From assembly GCA_010405405.1 (NCBI GenBank), contig MU004231.1, forward strand, positions 3,956,884 through 4,020,883: a DNA stretch of 64,000 nt. The letters run 5' to 3'. This DNA comes from Microthyrium microscopicum (lineage: Eukaryota; Ascomycota; Dothideomycetes; Microthyriales; Microthyriaceae). Of the stretch, positions 43,071 to 53,696 are shown piece after piece. Below the pieces are notes generated by a model. That model made no database searches. It was given only the letters and a program-made list of their open reading frames with translations, and had not been told where the DNA came from. Position 1 is the stretch's first letter, and each line of letters starts with the position of its first letter. The translations under genes and the position numbers were made by a program.

Positions 43071-43658
43071 TTAATTGTCACAGGGAGCAGTAATATAGAC
43101 AGATCCAAAGATATGGCTGATCGAGGATGCCAAACTGAAACTTCTAATGGTCAAATTTATTAAATCGATACCATTATTCCAAGGTAAGTCGATTAATACA
43201 CCAGGCAAGGCTATAGCAAAGTCAATGTCAGTAGGAATTTGGTCGATCAAACCGTCAACGTGTTTCCTTATTGAAACTTTCTTGCACGTTTTGCGAGCCA
43301 TGCATTTGGGCTCTGGATGATCTGCAGAAAGGTATCTCACAAAACTGCCTATCATTCCGTCCATGGAATCCTAGGTACTAGATGAAGTATGTGGTAGTAC
43401 GACAATTGTTGATTGGAGTTCTGCCCATTTGGGAGTAGGAGGCGAGTATCAAACGGTTGGATCTTCTTCATGTTGTTTGTGCACGAGCTTGAAGCGGCCA
43501 TTGCTTTTGGTAGAAGGCTGTCTGAGGACGACTCTTCCGAAGCCTCTTGTATTCCTCGGGTAGATGAACATCCATTTCGCGCCGTACGGAAGCTGCAAAA
43601 GAGTAGTCAGGTCCTCAAATAGCAATAAGCGCATAGCAGAGAAGGATCCGTTGGTCAA
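43071..43658 (-). CDS. doubtful gene or gene fragment of unknown family
   Basis: Two minus-strand exon-like blocks, 43455..43658 and 43071..43370, join in phase 0 across an 84-nt intron with a CCTAG end. The conceptual product has protein-like wording: RLLLFEDLTTLLQLPYGAKW, MFIYPRNTRGFGRVVLRQ, then VDGLIDQIPTDIDFAIALPG. No ATG opens the first block except an internal one at MRLLLF. A TG-TAG just upstream could be the 3' end of a further intron, so more exons may lie toward 44.1 kb, where another open minus frame exists. I do not recognise the family; it may be decayed. Confidence 0.25.
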
Positions 43659-45552
43659 GTTTTCCGGTCGCGGTTGCGGTTGTAACCCACCATTCTACAG
43701 ACATTTAAATGATATGCTTTGTAAAAGATGGAGAAAATAGCTCTAAGCAGTGATCTAGCGGCTAAGGCTAACCAACTGTTGGGCGCTTTACTGCTTAAGT
43801 ATAGCGCAAAGTCCAATGATAGAAGAGCAACTGCACTGCGCCCCTCGTTTCTTGCATCTCTGATTGAACGAGACGAGTTGGACCTGCAGCGCAATGCAGC
43901 GCCTCCCTTCAAATGCTTCCCTGATTTAGCATCACTGCGCAGTTCCATCCATCTGTTGGATAATTGGATTGTTCGGACGGCACCTGTACCGATTTGGATT
44001 GGGCTTGTCGCTTGTTGGCCCGATTTGAATGCTACCTTCTCTTCTAACAGATGCATTCCAGTTCCAAGGCACTTTTGCACTGTGAGTCTGAGGGAGCGAC
44101 ATGATCATGACCAATGAGCATAGCTTATTCGGTTCATCAAGCCGCTTCCATGCAGTCTTTCTAGGCTAGCTCTTCCAAACAAAAGGGTGTTGGCTCGTTG
44201 GGGGATTTTTTGATCTTTGACAGCCAACAGACGCCAAAGGCGCAGCCTCTTCGCGACCTCCCCACTGACCATCGTTGTCCTAGTTCTCAAATCTGGACAA
44301 GTGACAATGGATACAAGTAAGAGCTACGCAGAGTACTAGTACTAGGAAAGCCTGCCTTGCTTACTGCTTGTACACCCTTCACCTTTAATCCTCCACCTAC
44401 CCCAGAACTCTCTCCCCATAGGGAATTAATATTACTACTTTTCGAATTGCGTGTAGCATGCTAAGCTATATCCCTAGCTTACTACATGATTGACAGGCGA
44501 GCTGGCTGCAAGCAAATCTTGAAACTGCTCCCCGCGACAGGTTTCCAAAACGACGTGTAAATCGACACAACATTACACAAGTCAGCATCACCAGGAGCAA
44601 AGAATCAGAGTCTTTTCTAGGCCACTGTGCGACTGGTTACAACAGCCGAACTATAGCAACAGCAACGTTTCTTCTGTGCGAGAAGGAACGACGGAGATAA
44701 TCTCGCTATTATTTCGTGGTTGCATGTTTTCCACGACTCAACACCAACTTGAGGTCACAACGCCACATTATTTACCAACTGCGATATCTTAAAGCAGCAA
44801 CCCAACAACCGACAATAGGCGAAAGCTAAAGGCTCCAGATTAGGCATTGGCCATTGGCTACACTTAGCTATTCCTGGTCGACAAAGTGACAGGCGTTGCA
44901 AACAAACCTGGTGGTTTTAGGGTCATCTGTACTTGAAACCCAGCTTGAGGCATCGCTTGCTTTGAACCGAATCAGTGTCCAACATCTTCATTGTCAACTG
45001 GATGCACCAAACCCTGCGAATCTTCCACCCCCCACTGAGAACCGAACCGTGATCTGCCCCAAGAGCCTTGAGCAAGAGCCTTTTCTGAGTATCTGCAATA
45101 TACTGCCTTGGTCTTGTTGGACGCTAGTCTTTTCGAAGCTCCATTGGATTCATATATTCCCCAGCGCCGCATCATCTCTCTCTGGCCCGACTCTATATTG
45201 CCTCTTCATATATTGCAAAGACCTAAATCCCACCCTCCTTTTTAGTCTTCCTCACCTCTTCATTCCCTTTCCAACCTTGCTCCCTCATTTTCCAGCCATA
45301 CTTTTTGTGGTATTGCTGTACAACCTCACCAAAAGCCACCAATACTTCTCTCCCGTCTGCTGCGCCAGTATACGCAGCTACTTCCCGGTACGATTGACGG
45401 TATCACAAGAGGCGCACCAACCCCACCGCCCTTCGCGTCTTCCGTTGCTCTGCAAGATACTATTATTATTACTCTTCATCTCCGACCTCCCGGATCCTCG
45501 AGGTCCTTCCCAGCAATCCTGATCCTTGACTTCGACTCTCCGCTCATTCATC
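43659..45552. other. gene-poor region and CT-rich leader
   Basis: Frames at 43.65-44.1 kb are open on both strands and unassigned. From about 45.1 to 45.55 kb the plus strand is strongly C/T-rich, as expected for the transcription start and leader of the gene at 45553. The long frame there (rich in Leu, Phe, Ser, Pro) is a by-product of that composition. Confidence 0.4.
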
Positions 45553-46653
45553 ATGGCAACAGTGACCCACTCAGTCACGACTGTCACTTCACAAAACATG
45601 AATCACCAGTTCCAAAACTGGTCCTTTGAAAAGGCCATGGTTGAGGCACAGCAACGAAGCCCAAGCGAATCATCATCAGCGGACTTTTTCGATGCTGAAG
45701 ACAAAATGAGAATTCCTCCAACCATGGGCGATTTCAAGAGAACATTGGAAGAACAACGGACACCAATCACCCTAGACGAACGATACATGTCATCTGAAGA
45801 GCAATTGTCTCCGGCAGAGCATGACGGAGAAGAATCAGATATGGCAGACGATACTTCGATCTACGAAACTGAAACTTTCAAGGTTGCAACATGTGATATG
45901 GCTGTTGCAATCTGTATCATATCAGTTGGAAGAGCAAAGGTGGTTGATGTACCAATTCCGTCTTTGACATCCTCTCCTACAATTTCTAGCGAAATAGAGC
46001 GACCGATTCGCTCCGACTCAATTACGAAGCCATTCTCAGCCATCCCACGAAAGGCAATTTTTCTACAGGAACAGAAACTTCGAACTCGACACTCTGCTAG
46101 CTCATTCGCACGTCTCTCCACACCAGTCACTTCAGATCTGGGCTCACAAACTGATATTCAAACTTCACTGAACGAAACACCTTCCCGGCGAAACTCAATA
46201 TTCTTCCGAAACTTCACTGCAAACTCATCATTCGCTCCAAAACCACTTGCTCATACCTCAACCTTACCTTCCTTCCTGGGCCAAGATCCATACGAAGCTA
46301 TTGCAAAGCCACGCCAACAGCATTCTCGGATCCGCAATCTCTCTCAAAAGATTGGTCGTTTTGCCATGTATGGTCCATCAGGCAAGCCAGACTCAGCAGA
46401 TTCCATCGATGCTCCAGTTTCCAAACTACGAAAACTCTCAACAAGTACTGGTTCAAAACGATCATCTCTTGAACCATCACGGCCTTTGACACCACAAGTT
46501 TCGAGTGCACCAAAACGAAAGATGATTGCAAGAGGTGCAGACGAACGAGCTCCACCAATTGAGATTCCACCATGTCCGTATGATCTGGACGAAGACGGCG
46601 AGTTGCTTACTCTCGACCGAATGCTACGACGGAAAAGCCTAGTCGCGATCTAA
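45553..46653 (+). CDS. Ser/Pro-rich hypothetical protein
   Basis: Intronless, 366 residues from the ATG at 45553 (context ATCATGGCA); nine further codons upstream are open but in a poor context. Largely disordered, rich in Ser, Thr and Pro, with Glu/Asp-rich parts (SPAEHDGEESDMADDTSIYE). Likely phosphosites include RHSASSFARLS and SRRNSIFFRNF. The C-terminus looks ordered and conserved: PPIEIPPCPYDLDEDGELLT, then LDRMLRRKSLVAI. I do not recognise a domain; the end motif is the best handle for a search. No signal peptide. Confidence 0.6.
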   Translation: MATVTHSVTTVTSQNMNHQFQNWSFEKAMVEAQQRSPSESSSADFFDAEDKMRIPPTMGDFKRTLEEQRTPITLDERYMSSEEQLSPAEHDGEESDMADDTSIYETETFKVATCDMAVAICIISVGRAKVVDVPIPSLTSSPTISSEIERPIRSDSITKPFSAIPRKAIFLQEQKLRTRHSASSFARLSTPVTSDLGSQTDIQTSLNETPSRRNSIFFRNFTANSSFAPKPLAHTSTLPSFLGQDPYEAIAKPRQQHSRIRNLSQKIGRFAMYGPSGKPDSADSIDAPVSKLRKLSTSTGSKRSSLEPSRPLTPQVSSAPKRKMIARGADERAPPIEIPPCPYDLDEDGELLTLDRMLRRKSLVAI

Positions 46654-48665
46654 TCAACCTTTTCGGTTCTGGATCAGTGGCTACTGATATTTTGTTTAAT
46701 GGTTCTTGCGATTTTTTACGAACAGGATGATACCCACTAGTAACTCTCTTTACTACTACCTCTAGAATGAGATGATTTTATGACTCTACTCTTTTCTTCT
46801 TCCATGCGTGATCCTTTTCGTTGACTTCTAGTGCCGAGTGCCGTAAGCTCATCAATTCAAAGTCGCCTAATTACATAGATGAATAGCACGGCAATCTTAT
46901 ACCCTCCTATAAACAAACGCACCAATCAACCCTACTTCCACCTATTACCTTCTACAAGTATACTCCGCCCAGCTTCCCTAAATCCCACATGCTTATTCCT
47001 CTTCTCCACAGGAATATAGGATCCGCAGCATTGACGAAGAAGCCCTCAATGCAAACCTCCTCCCCGCCACTGGCACTTGCCTCTCGCCATCTGAATGCGT
47101 TGTCTTTTTTCATTCCCAACCCTTCCTCAGCCTCCCCTCCAACCGTCCCGCACCTTGCGTCATTTATCCTAGATCTTTTGGCACTTGGTGAATGGCTCTA
47201 TCAGGGTTTAACGAGTTCTAGGCCGTTAAAGCGGGAAAGCAAGGATTAGCTACTGCGAAACTCCTTGCGACATGCTTGATGTTTGGCAAGGGGTTTCAGG
47301 CCTGCACGTTGCGACCGTTTGCACTAGTGTCCTCGTTGCGCTGCACGGCATGGACAGAAATTCATACAATTTGCCCCAAACTTCATCTCTTCAGCAAGTG
47401 GGGTATAAGGGCGGGGCTTTGATTATTGCCATTGTGGTTTATTACTGTTCATAGCGGTTGTGTGTGGTTTATTTTCGCCTTTCGCCGCCTTGCAGACTAC
47501 ACACCTTCGCTATGCCTCCAGGCTTTGATAGCAGAGCTATTAAGGCGCATGGTTTATCTATATTTTCCTTGCGCAATGCAGAGCTAGAAGCACTCCCCCT
47601 CTTTTGATCGACGTACCTGCCGATGGAACGTGGTTCAACGTTGGTGGTGTCGGAGTTGTATGCAGCATCACATGGTGGGATGCGCGATACATCGTCGGCG
47701 GATCACGACAGTTGAGTTGTGCTCACGCAATGCAGGGACGGTTGTTCTGGAAGATTTTTTTCGTTTTGGTGTTTTGCATGTGCATCTGAGATTCCGATGA
47801 TTCAAAGTTGTTGTGCAAGATCAAGTGGCGTCATATTTGGTTTCTTGGATGGGTGGATCAGATGTGTTGCTGGGCGGTGTGCTTCAAGGAAGTGTCTTGC
47901 AGCACATTGATGGATTGAGGCAGGAGGAAGGATGTTGAACCAAAATAGTATTTTAGCCTAGATTTAGCCTGGGCACTAGAAGGATTGGGAGGATACATGA
48001 TTTTGTGCATATTCTACTTCCTAAGTACTAGTAGAGAAGATAATTGTTATCAGTACCTACACTTATAAGTCGAGACGGTTTTCGTTCACCACTTCCCTTC
48101 CACATCAGCTAATTATCACTTCTAATTTAGTACTTTCTATTGACGCATACCATGACTTACAAAACAATCTATAGTTTCACTGCTGTCAATATTCAACTTG
48201 GACTTCGATACACATTATTGTATATCAGGACCACTCAGATACAGTCAGCAAGAAATTGAACCGTACTTCTCACTTAATTTACTCGATATCAATCTGAAGT
48301 AGAAGCTATTATGATCTAAAAGAAAAGCCCAGACAGCAGTGCAAGTCTGTTCTAGACTTAGAAATAGCCAGTGTCTCTGGTTCAAATATCACTGGGCTGA
48401 ACTTGCTGTCAACAACGCCACGCCACACTCAAGTGCCAGGCATACAAAGGGCATACATTTCGCGGGCTTTTCAGAGACGTATTGAGTGATTATAGCAGGT
48501 CTGTGTCGCAATATTTATCTACGTCTTGACATAAGTTGATGATTGCGGTTGAGAAAATGCCCAAGGCAGATTTTGGAAGGCGGTGCTATGGGTGGCACCT
48601 ATAAAGTAATATGAGCGGCGAAGCAAGAAATCGGTGCTACAAAAGCCCAATATATACCTCTCTGA
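46654..48665. other. intergenic, no gene seen
   Basis: Two kilobases without a supported gene. Short plus-strand frames at 47.0-47.9 kb lack family features, signal peptides or consistent splicing. Confidence 0.4.
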
Positions 48666-49370
48666 ATGGATAGTATATTTAAAACACTATTATTGAAACG
48701 ACTACACTTACTGATTATGTCCTTATGCTTCTTGGAAGCCTTTAGACAGTGGCAGAGCGGGAAGATTACAGTTGACGAGTACTTGGATCATATTGTACCC
48801 CATTGTCGAGGGCAATGGCTTGGTCCTGATCACGAACAAGACGAAGATGGGTTTGGGTCAAACTGGTTCGAATTAGAAAATGAGGACTTGTTCGGATTCT
48901 CCATATGGCGATGGACCAAACACATGGAGTCTACTCAGGGTAAGTCTGTGACGATCTAGTATGTGACTGGTCAAATTAACATCAACCCAGACATAGTACC
49001 TTTCAAAAAGGCTTTCAAGGCATATTTTGACCGCGATATGAAAGAGCTTCACGACCAGATCAGCCTACTCAGGCCCGCCGACGCTAAAAGCGTCCGGAGT
49101 TCGTTGGCTATTATTGCTCTTAGGGATGAGCGTGCAGATGTTGTCAAGTATTGTCTGGATGAAGGCTTCAATTGGAATAGCTGGTTTCTTGATGCTGCCA
49201 ACAGTTATGAGAAAATCAACAAAAAGACGGATATCACGAAGATTTTGCACGAGTCGCAATTCCGCGTAGACTGGCCATGGCCTATTCCCAAGCCGAAAAG
49301 ATCCGCCAAAAAGGGGGAGATAGATTTTGCGGCATTCGACTACGGTGGCAGATACGCTGTCAACTGGTGA
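48666..49370 (+). CDS. ankyrin-like hypothetical protein
   Basis: Two exons, join(48666..48939, 48991..49370), give 217 residues, or 200 if the in-frame ATG at 48717 is used. The 51-nt intron has GTAAGT and an AACCCAG end, and closes in phase 1. The N-terminal half (FRQWQSGKITVDEYLDHIVP) is helical with an acidic stretch (DHEQDEDGFGSNWFELENED). The second exon has an ankyrin-like helix pair (SSLAIIALRDERADVVKYCL, then DEGFNWNSWFLDAANSYEK). No membrane segment after the start is convincing. Function unknown; it could be a single-repeat remnant of a larger ankyrin protein. Confidence 0.55.
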
Positions 49371-50161
49371 TACATTGAATGACTGCCAATGTCTATACCC
49401 TCAATTCATGGCAGTGGGAGTGTGCAGTGACGGGCTGAGGTTCTGAAAGGTCGAGTAGGGGTCGGACTACGTAGGTCACGTTCGTTTCGCGATATATTTG
49501 TCAGAGAGCCAGAATGATATTGATACATGATTTTCCAAACCCAGAGACACAATGTGCAGTTCGGATAAGGGTGAGTCCATGTTATTGGGCTGTGATAGAA
49601 GGCACGGAAGGGTACTCTAAAGTACTAAACAAAGGAGCCTACCGTAGCTAATCCTGCATCTGCAACATTAGCTAGCCTGTTTGGGTTAGCCTTGATGCCC
49701 AAATTTAGTGATTCCGATCACTGATTTTAGGCGACCCTACCTAACACGATCTGAGTTCCGGAGTGGAGGGTCCCCTAAAGTTAGTGAGGAGAATCACTAA
49801 ATTTGGGAATCGAGGCTAGCCCAAACAGGCTAGCTAATGTTGCAGATGCAGGATTAGCTACCGTAGAATATTTTTGAATTCTGAAACATATGAGCCTGTG
49901 GCTGAGGGGATTTTGAAACCTTTCAGCCTCAAACCCAGCGTTTAGCGAACCAATTGAATATGGACAATTGGATCTAGGTATTGCTGCGCCTCACCTCCCG
50001 CCAACAGGAGTGACTGGCTCGCTGGCCCCCATTTAACTAATCGTCAGTCGGTGAGATCATACATTGAAGCACATGCCTATATAGGTATATAGGATACAAA
50101 TCTCCAATTGTTAAATTCAAGATTGACAGACCAATAACGAAAAGCCTACCAAACTCTCAAA
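49371..50161. other. intergenic region containing a MITE
   Basis: Apart from the inverted-repeat element at 49648-49857 nothing is recognised. The right part is the upstream region of the pseudokinase gene. Confidence 0.4.
49648..49857. mobile_element. MITE, 210 bp, with 67-bp terminal inverted repeats
   Basis: The ends are inverted copies of each other over 67 bases (CTAATCCTGCATCTGCAACA...), with three mismatches, around a 76-bp non-coding core. Identical 9-bp copies of CTACCGTAG flank it (49639-49647 and 49858-49866). Because that word is almost palindromic, the boundary could also be drawn as a TA duplication with slightly different ends. The superfamily (Mutator-like versus Tc1/mariner-like) is therefore open. 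No coding capacity. The inverted repeats do not match those of the MULE at 7.2 kb. Confidence 0.82.
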
Positions 50162-51114
50162 ATGGCACAACAGAATTTCCCACCTCTTCCGTTCAAATAC
50201 CTCAAAGGCCAATTGTTACAAGCCGGACTGTTTGGCCCTCAGTATCTGGGTATGGATACAAAAACTGGAGAGTTTATTATGTGCGAGGAAGCCGATAAAC
50301 AAGCTACTGGCAGCAGCAAACTCGATATTGCAAAACTCAAGGAATTGATGGATCGGAAGCTGAAGCACCCCAACCTTTTCGAATACGTCGGAGTTGAAGA
50401 AACCAATGACACCATTAAAATTTTCGGCAGCTATCTGCCTGGCGGAACAATGAGAAACCTTGTACAGAACAATGGCAAACTCTCTGAAAAGCTTGTGGTG
50501 GCCTTTATCAAGCCTGTTCTTCTGGGCATGAAAGTCCTCAGCGACCACGGCGTGTCATATACTGTTGACTTGAACAATATATGGATCGATGCTTCAGGCG
50601 CCATCAGACTCGACTACCTCAACGCCGCAAAAGCAGAATCAGCCGAGAAAACTTCGGAGCCACTCGATGAGAAGCCACTATACAAGGTCGCCGCCGGCAT
50701 GGCCCACGGATTGAGCTTCCTTGAAAAGGAGAACGACAAAGCAGGCGAGGGGACTTCTCTGTCGAACGAAGATGCACCTGCAGGCAATTCGTACCTCAGC
50801 ACAGATGCGTTGAACTTTTTGCATCTTGTGAGATTCTCGTAAGTCGCAACCTCCTCGATCATGTATAAGCCAAGCGCTGACTTGCTAGTGAATCAAACAA
50901 CAAGCTGAACTTGGATGAGTTGCTAGAACACCCATTTCTGAGTTCTATCGACGAAGACTGGCAGCTGGTTGAGTCTGAAGAGTATCAAGAGCTGCGCGGT
51001 GCTCAGGCATCTGTCGCAGAGTCTGACCCGCTTGATCAGCCGAGTCAATCGAAGGTCGAGAGGAATGTGCCAAACTTGCAACAGCCAGTATCTCGTTTAG
51101 CACGGGATTGGTGA
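50162..51114 (+). CDS. pseudokinase related to MAPKKK-type kinases
   Basis: Two exons, join(50162..50838, 50889..51114), encode 300 residues. The N-lobe and hinge resemble Ste11/NPK1-type kinases: LKHPNLFEYVGVEETNDTIK, IFGSYLPGGTMRNLVQNNGK. But there is no VAIK-type lysine (GEFIMCEEA), the HRD loop is replaced by VSYTVDLNNIWID, and DFG is absent (RLDYLN). The lower lobe from activation loop to helix H is missing; only the terminal LNLDELLEHPFLSSIDEDW helix remains after the intron. Catalysis is very unlikely, so it could be a scaffold or regulator, or a decaying paralogue. The frame is whole and splice sites are canonical, favouring an expressed protein. Confidence 0.78.
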
Positions 51115-51474
51115 TATGTTCATTCGTAGCCATGTGAGTTCGATTTGGTAGAATAGAGTAACCTGGATAATTCCAAATATGAAAGCAATGATCTACATTT
51201 CTGATGACCTGTTTTGATCACGGGACTCGGTCTGCGTCGTATTTTCGAGCTTGAGCATTTGAAACTATCATAGTTGAGGGGTTTGAGATCGAATGCTGGA
51301 ATGTCGGGTGAACAGGTGAGGCAAGCAATGAGAAAACCTTGAAATTCTGGAGTCAACCCCGCGTGCCAAAATTGGGAAGTGGGTCGTTCGAACTCCGGTA
51401 CCATACTGTTGCTGTCCAAACTCATTCCATCTCACAGTCCGTAGTCCTTTTCGGTGCTGGAATTATATTCTGAC
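51115..51474. other. intergenic, no gene seen
   Basis: Short gap between the pseudokinase and yih1; presumed promoter of the latter. Confidence 0.4.
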
Positions 51475-52293
51475 ATGGAAGACTCATTGAATGACGAGTT
51501 GACGTCAATTAATTCCATATATGGAGATGGAACACTTGTTCAAACAACGCCGAATAGCCGCACCTGCACCCTTAAACTTCCATCATATTCTGCTGCCACA
51601 CTGCGTATAGAGTTTGCAGAGAATTACCCGGAAGTCCCACCATCAATCCTAGGGACTGAAAGCGTGGCAAACGACGCACCAAAAGGCACAGGAACACGCC
51701 TCGTGGAGCTAACGCGCGAGGTACTTGGCCGAGTGTACCAACCCGGTGAAGCCTGTCTCTACGATCTTATTGAAGAGATTGGACCTTTACTAGCAGAGAC
51801 TGAGCAGATTGATGCTTCTGAGCGGCAAAAGGAGGCAGACATCGTGGAACAGCCATCCATAAATCAACCTGTCGACATAGGCCCAGAGCCACCATGGATC
51901 GTAGCGCCGCCAATTACCGAGAAGAAATCGGTGTTTCTTGGTCGTGTAGCGATGGTGCATTCGCCGGCTCAAGCAAAGCAATACCTACAGCATCTTCTTG
52001 CGACGGATAAGAAGGCATCAAAGGCCACTCATAACATCGTCGCCTGGCGGATACACGGGGACGCGGGCGCGAGTTTCCAGGATTGCGATGATGATGGCGA
52101 GACGGCCGCAGGCGGGCGGATCCTTCATTTGATGCAGCTAATGGACGTTTGGGACGTAATGGTAGTGGTTACGCGGTGGTATGGCGGCATTTTGCTAGGA
52201 CCGGACAGATTCAGAGTCATCAATAACGCAGCGCGTGATGCACTTCAGCTTGGTGGATGTGCGAAAGATGGTGGGAAGAAGGGTAGACGATGA
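51475..52293 (+). CDS. yih1: Yih1/IMPACT family regulator of Gcn2
   Basis: Intronless, 272 residues from the ATG at 51475 (context ACATGGAAG); seven codons upstream are open but outside the family. An N-terminal RWD domain (about 1-105: DSLNDELTSINSIYGDGTLV, AENYPEVPPSIL) is joined by a linker to the IMPACT/UPF0029 domain (about 150-265: KKSVFLGRVAMVHSP, ATHNIVAWRIH, VVVTRWYGGILLGPDRFR). In yeast Yih1 competes for Gcn1 and so restrains the Gcn2 eIF2-alpha kinase; it also binds actin. Cytosolic. It converges on the ribokinase gene with only 26 bp between the stop codons. Confidence 0.95.
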   Translation: MEDSLNDELTSINSIYGDGTLVQTTPNSRTCTLKLPSYSAATLRIEFAENYPEVPPSILGTESVANDAPKGTGTRLVELTREVLGRVYQPGEACLYDLIEEIGPLLAETEQIDASERQKEADIVEQPSINQPVDIGPEPPWIVAPPITEKKSVFLGRVAMVHSPAQAKQYLQHLLATDKKASKATHNIVAWRIHGDAGASFQDCDDDGETAAGGRILHLMQLMDVWDVMVVVTRWYGGILLGPDRFRVINNAARDALQLGGCAKDGGKKGRR

Positions 52294-52319
52294 GGGTTTC
52301 ATTGACGGAATATGTCCGA

Positions 52320-53402
52320 TCAGTCGACTAGAAACGGCAGTTTCCAGTCGTTCGAAGTCCCTGAATGCCTCCCAACATTCAACTTGTGCCATTCGAGCAA
52401 TTCGTTTAGTTGTGGAATAGAGTCCTGAGCGCCGGGTCTTTGTACCGCCCAAGCAGCGGCGTCCTGGCCAAATTGAATGGCTGTTTCAAGAAATTGCCAT
52501 TCATTGGTATAGCTTTTCTTGTCGCCTCGAGCTAACCAAGAGGCGAATGCGCCAACAAATGTGTCTCCGGCTGCAGTAGTATCCACAACCTTTTCAACTT
52601 CTGTGGCTGCAAGTATGGCTGTATGGATCTCTCCGTCTTCTTTTTTTGCATAATAGACTCCTCGGCCACCCAGAGTTATGATAACTCCGGAATTAACGTA
52701 CTCCAAAAGAGTCGTTGCTTGATCTGTCAGCGAAGGGTTTGCTGGTGACGAATCTTTCTCCCCAAGCTCTCTCGCATAGAATTGGCCCTCCGTCTCATTC
52801 ACCACGAGGTAGTCAACAAACTTGAAGGTCTCCTTTGGTAGGGGTATGGTTGGAGAAGGATTGAGGATAGTTTTTGTCCTATTTTGACCAGTCTTCAACC
52901 TTGATGCTCGTTTCAAATGACCCAGGACCGTTTCTACAGGACATTCTAGCTGACAGAGCAGAACTTTTCCATAGTCAAACTCGTCTGCAAGCTGGTCTGC
53001 AGTTACAACTTCCTGATTGGCGCCCGACACAACCATTATCCTATTCTCTCCGGTCTCTTTTTCTACTGTGATAGTAGCTGTGCCGGTTCCCGCTGACGAT
53101 ACTTCTTTCACAAATTCGACATCCACTCCAGATTTTTGGAGACCTTCTTTGAGACGCACCCCGAAATCGTCGCAGCCAACAGCTCCAATCATTTGCACAC
53201 CAGCTGTCCGTCTTTCATCAGGATGGAATTGAGTCAGACGAGCGGCTGCAACAGCTTGATTAGCACCTTTTCCACCGCAGCCAGTCGAAAACGATTCAGC
53301 TAGAACGGTTTCTCCAGGGCCTGGGACTTTGTTCGTTACGGTCACCATATCCATATTTAGAGAACCCAGAATGGTGATGGCTGGTCGCTTTGATTGCACC
53401 AT
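52320..53402 (-). CDS. rbk1: ribokinase
   Basis: Intronless, 360 residues from the ATG at 53402; an upstream in-frame ATG at 53453 would add 17 residues of no family resemblance. PfkB-family motifs: AITILGSLNMDMVTVTNKVP, the substrate loop STGCGGKGANQAVAAARL, GVIITLGGRGVYY and the anion-hole/catalytic VVDTTAAGDTFVGAFASWLA. Ribokinase phosphorylates D-ribose to ribose 5-phosphate, feeding nucleotide synthesis. Cytosolic. The C-terminus is slightly extended (GRHSGTSNDWKLPFLVD). It shares a 294-bp divergent promoter with spc3. Confidence 0.94.
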   Translation of the reverse strand: MVQSKRPAITILGSLNMDMVTVTNKVPGPGETVLAESFSTGCGGKGANQAVAAARLTQFHPDERRTAGVQMIGAVGCDDFGVRLKEGLQKSGVDVEFVKEVSSAGTGTATITVEKETGENRIMVVSGANQEVVTADQLADEFDYGKVLLCQLECPVETVLGHLKRASRLKTGQNRTKTILNPSPTIPLPKETFKFVDYLVVNETEGQFYARELGEKDSSPANPSLTDQATTLLEYVNSGVIITLGGRGVYYAKKEDGEIHTAILAATEVEKVVDTTAAGDTFVGAFASWLARGDKKSYTNEWQFLETAIQFGQDAAAWAVQRPGAQDSIPQLNELLEWHKLNVGRHSGTSNDWKLPFLVD

Positions 53403-53696
53403 CTTGGATGAGAAGGATTTGATACGGAAGCAATCAGGAGCTATGAACACCAATATGCAGTCGGGTTGTCCAGTACTACTCCTGTAGGGGAATGAAGTTG
53501 TTAGGAGGACGTGAAGGGTTGAAGCTAAAAGTCGCGAAAGTTGAAGAGGCTGAAAAAGCTCGGGCCCTGACTTGCAAGGATGGTTGTCCTAATAATTAGA
53601 GCCACCTTTTACATCTCCAAAGCTCAATACCACCATTCGCATCGCCAACCTTAGCCAACTCATGTTCTCTCACATTGCAAAGGTCCAACTATCACT

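Noticed and set aside
44896-45522. Long plus-strand frame rich in Leu, Phe, Ser and Pro
   Set aside because: It coincides with a C/T-rich leader just before the real gene at 45553; the hydrophobic product is a by-product of pyrimidine composition and has no family features.
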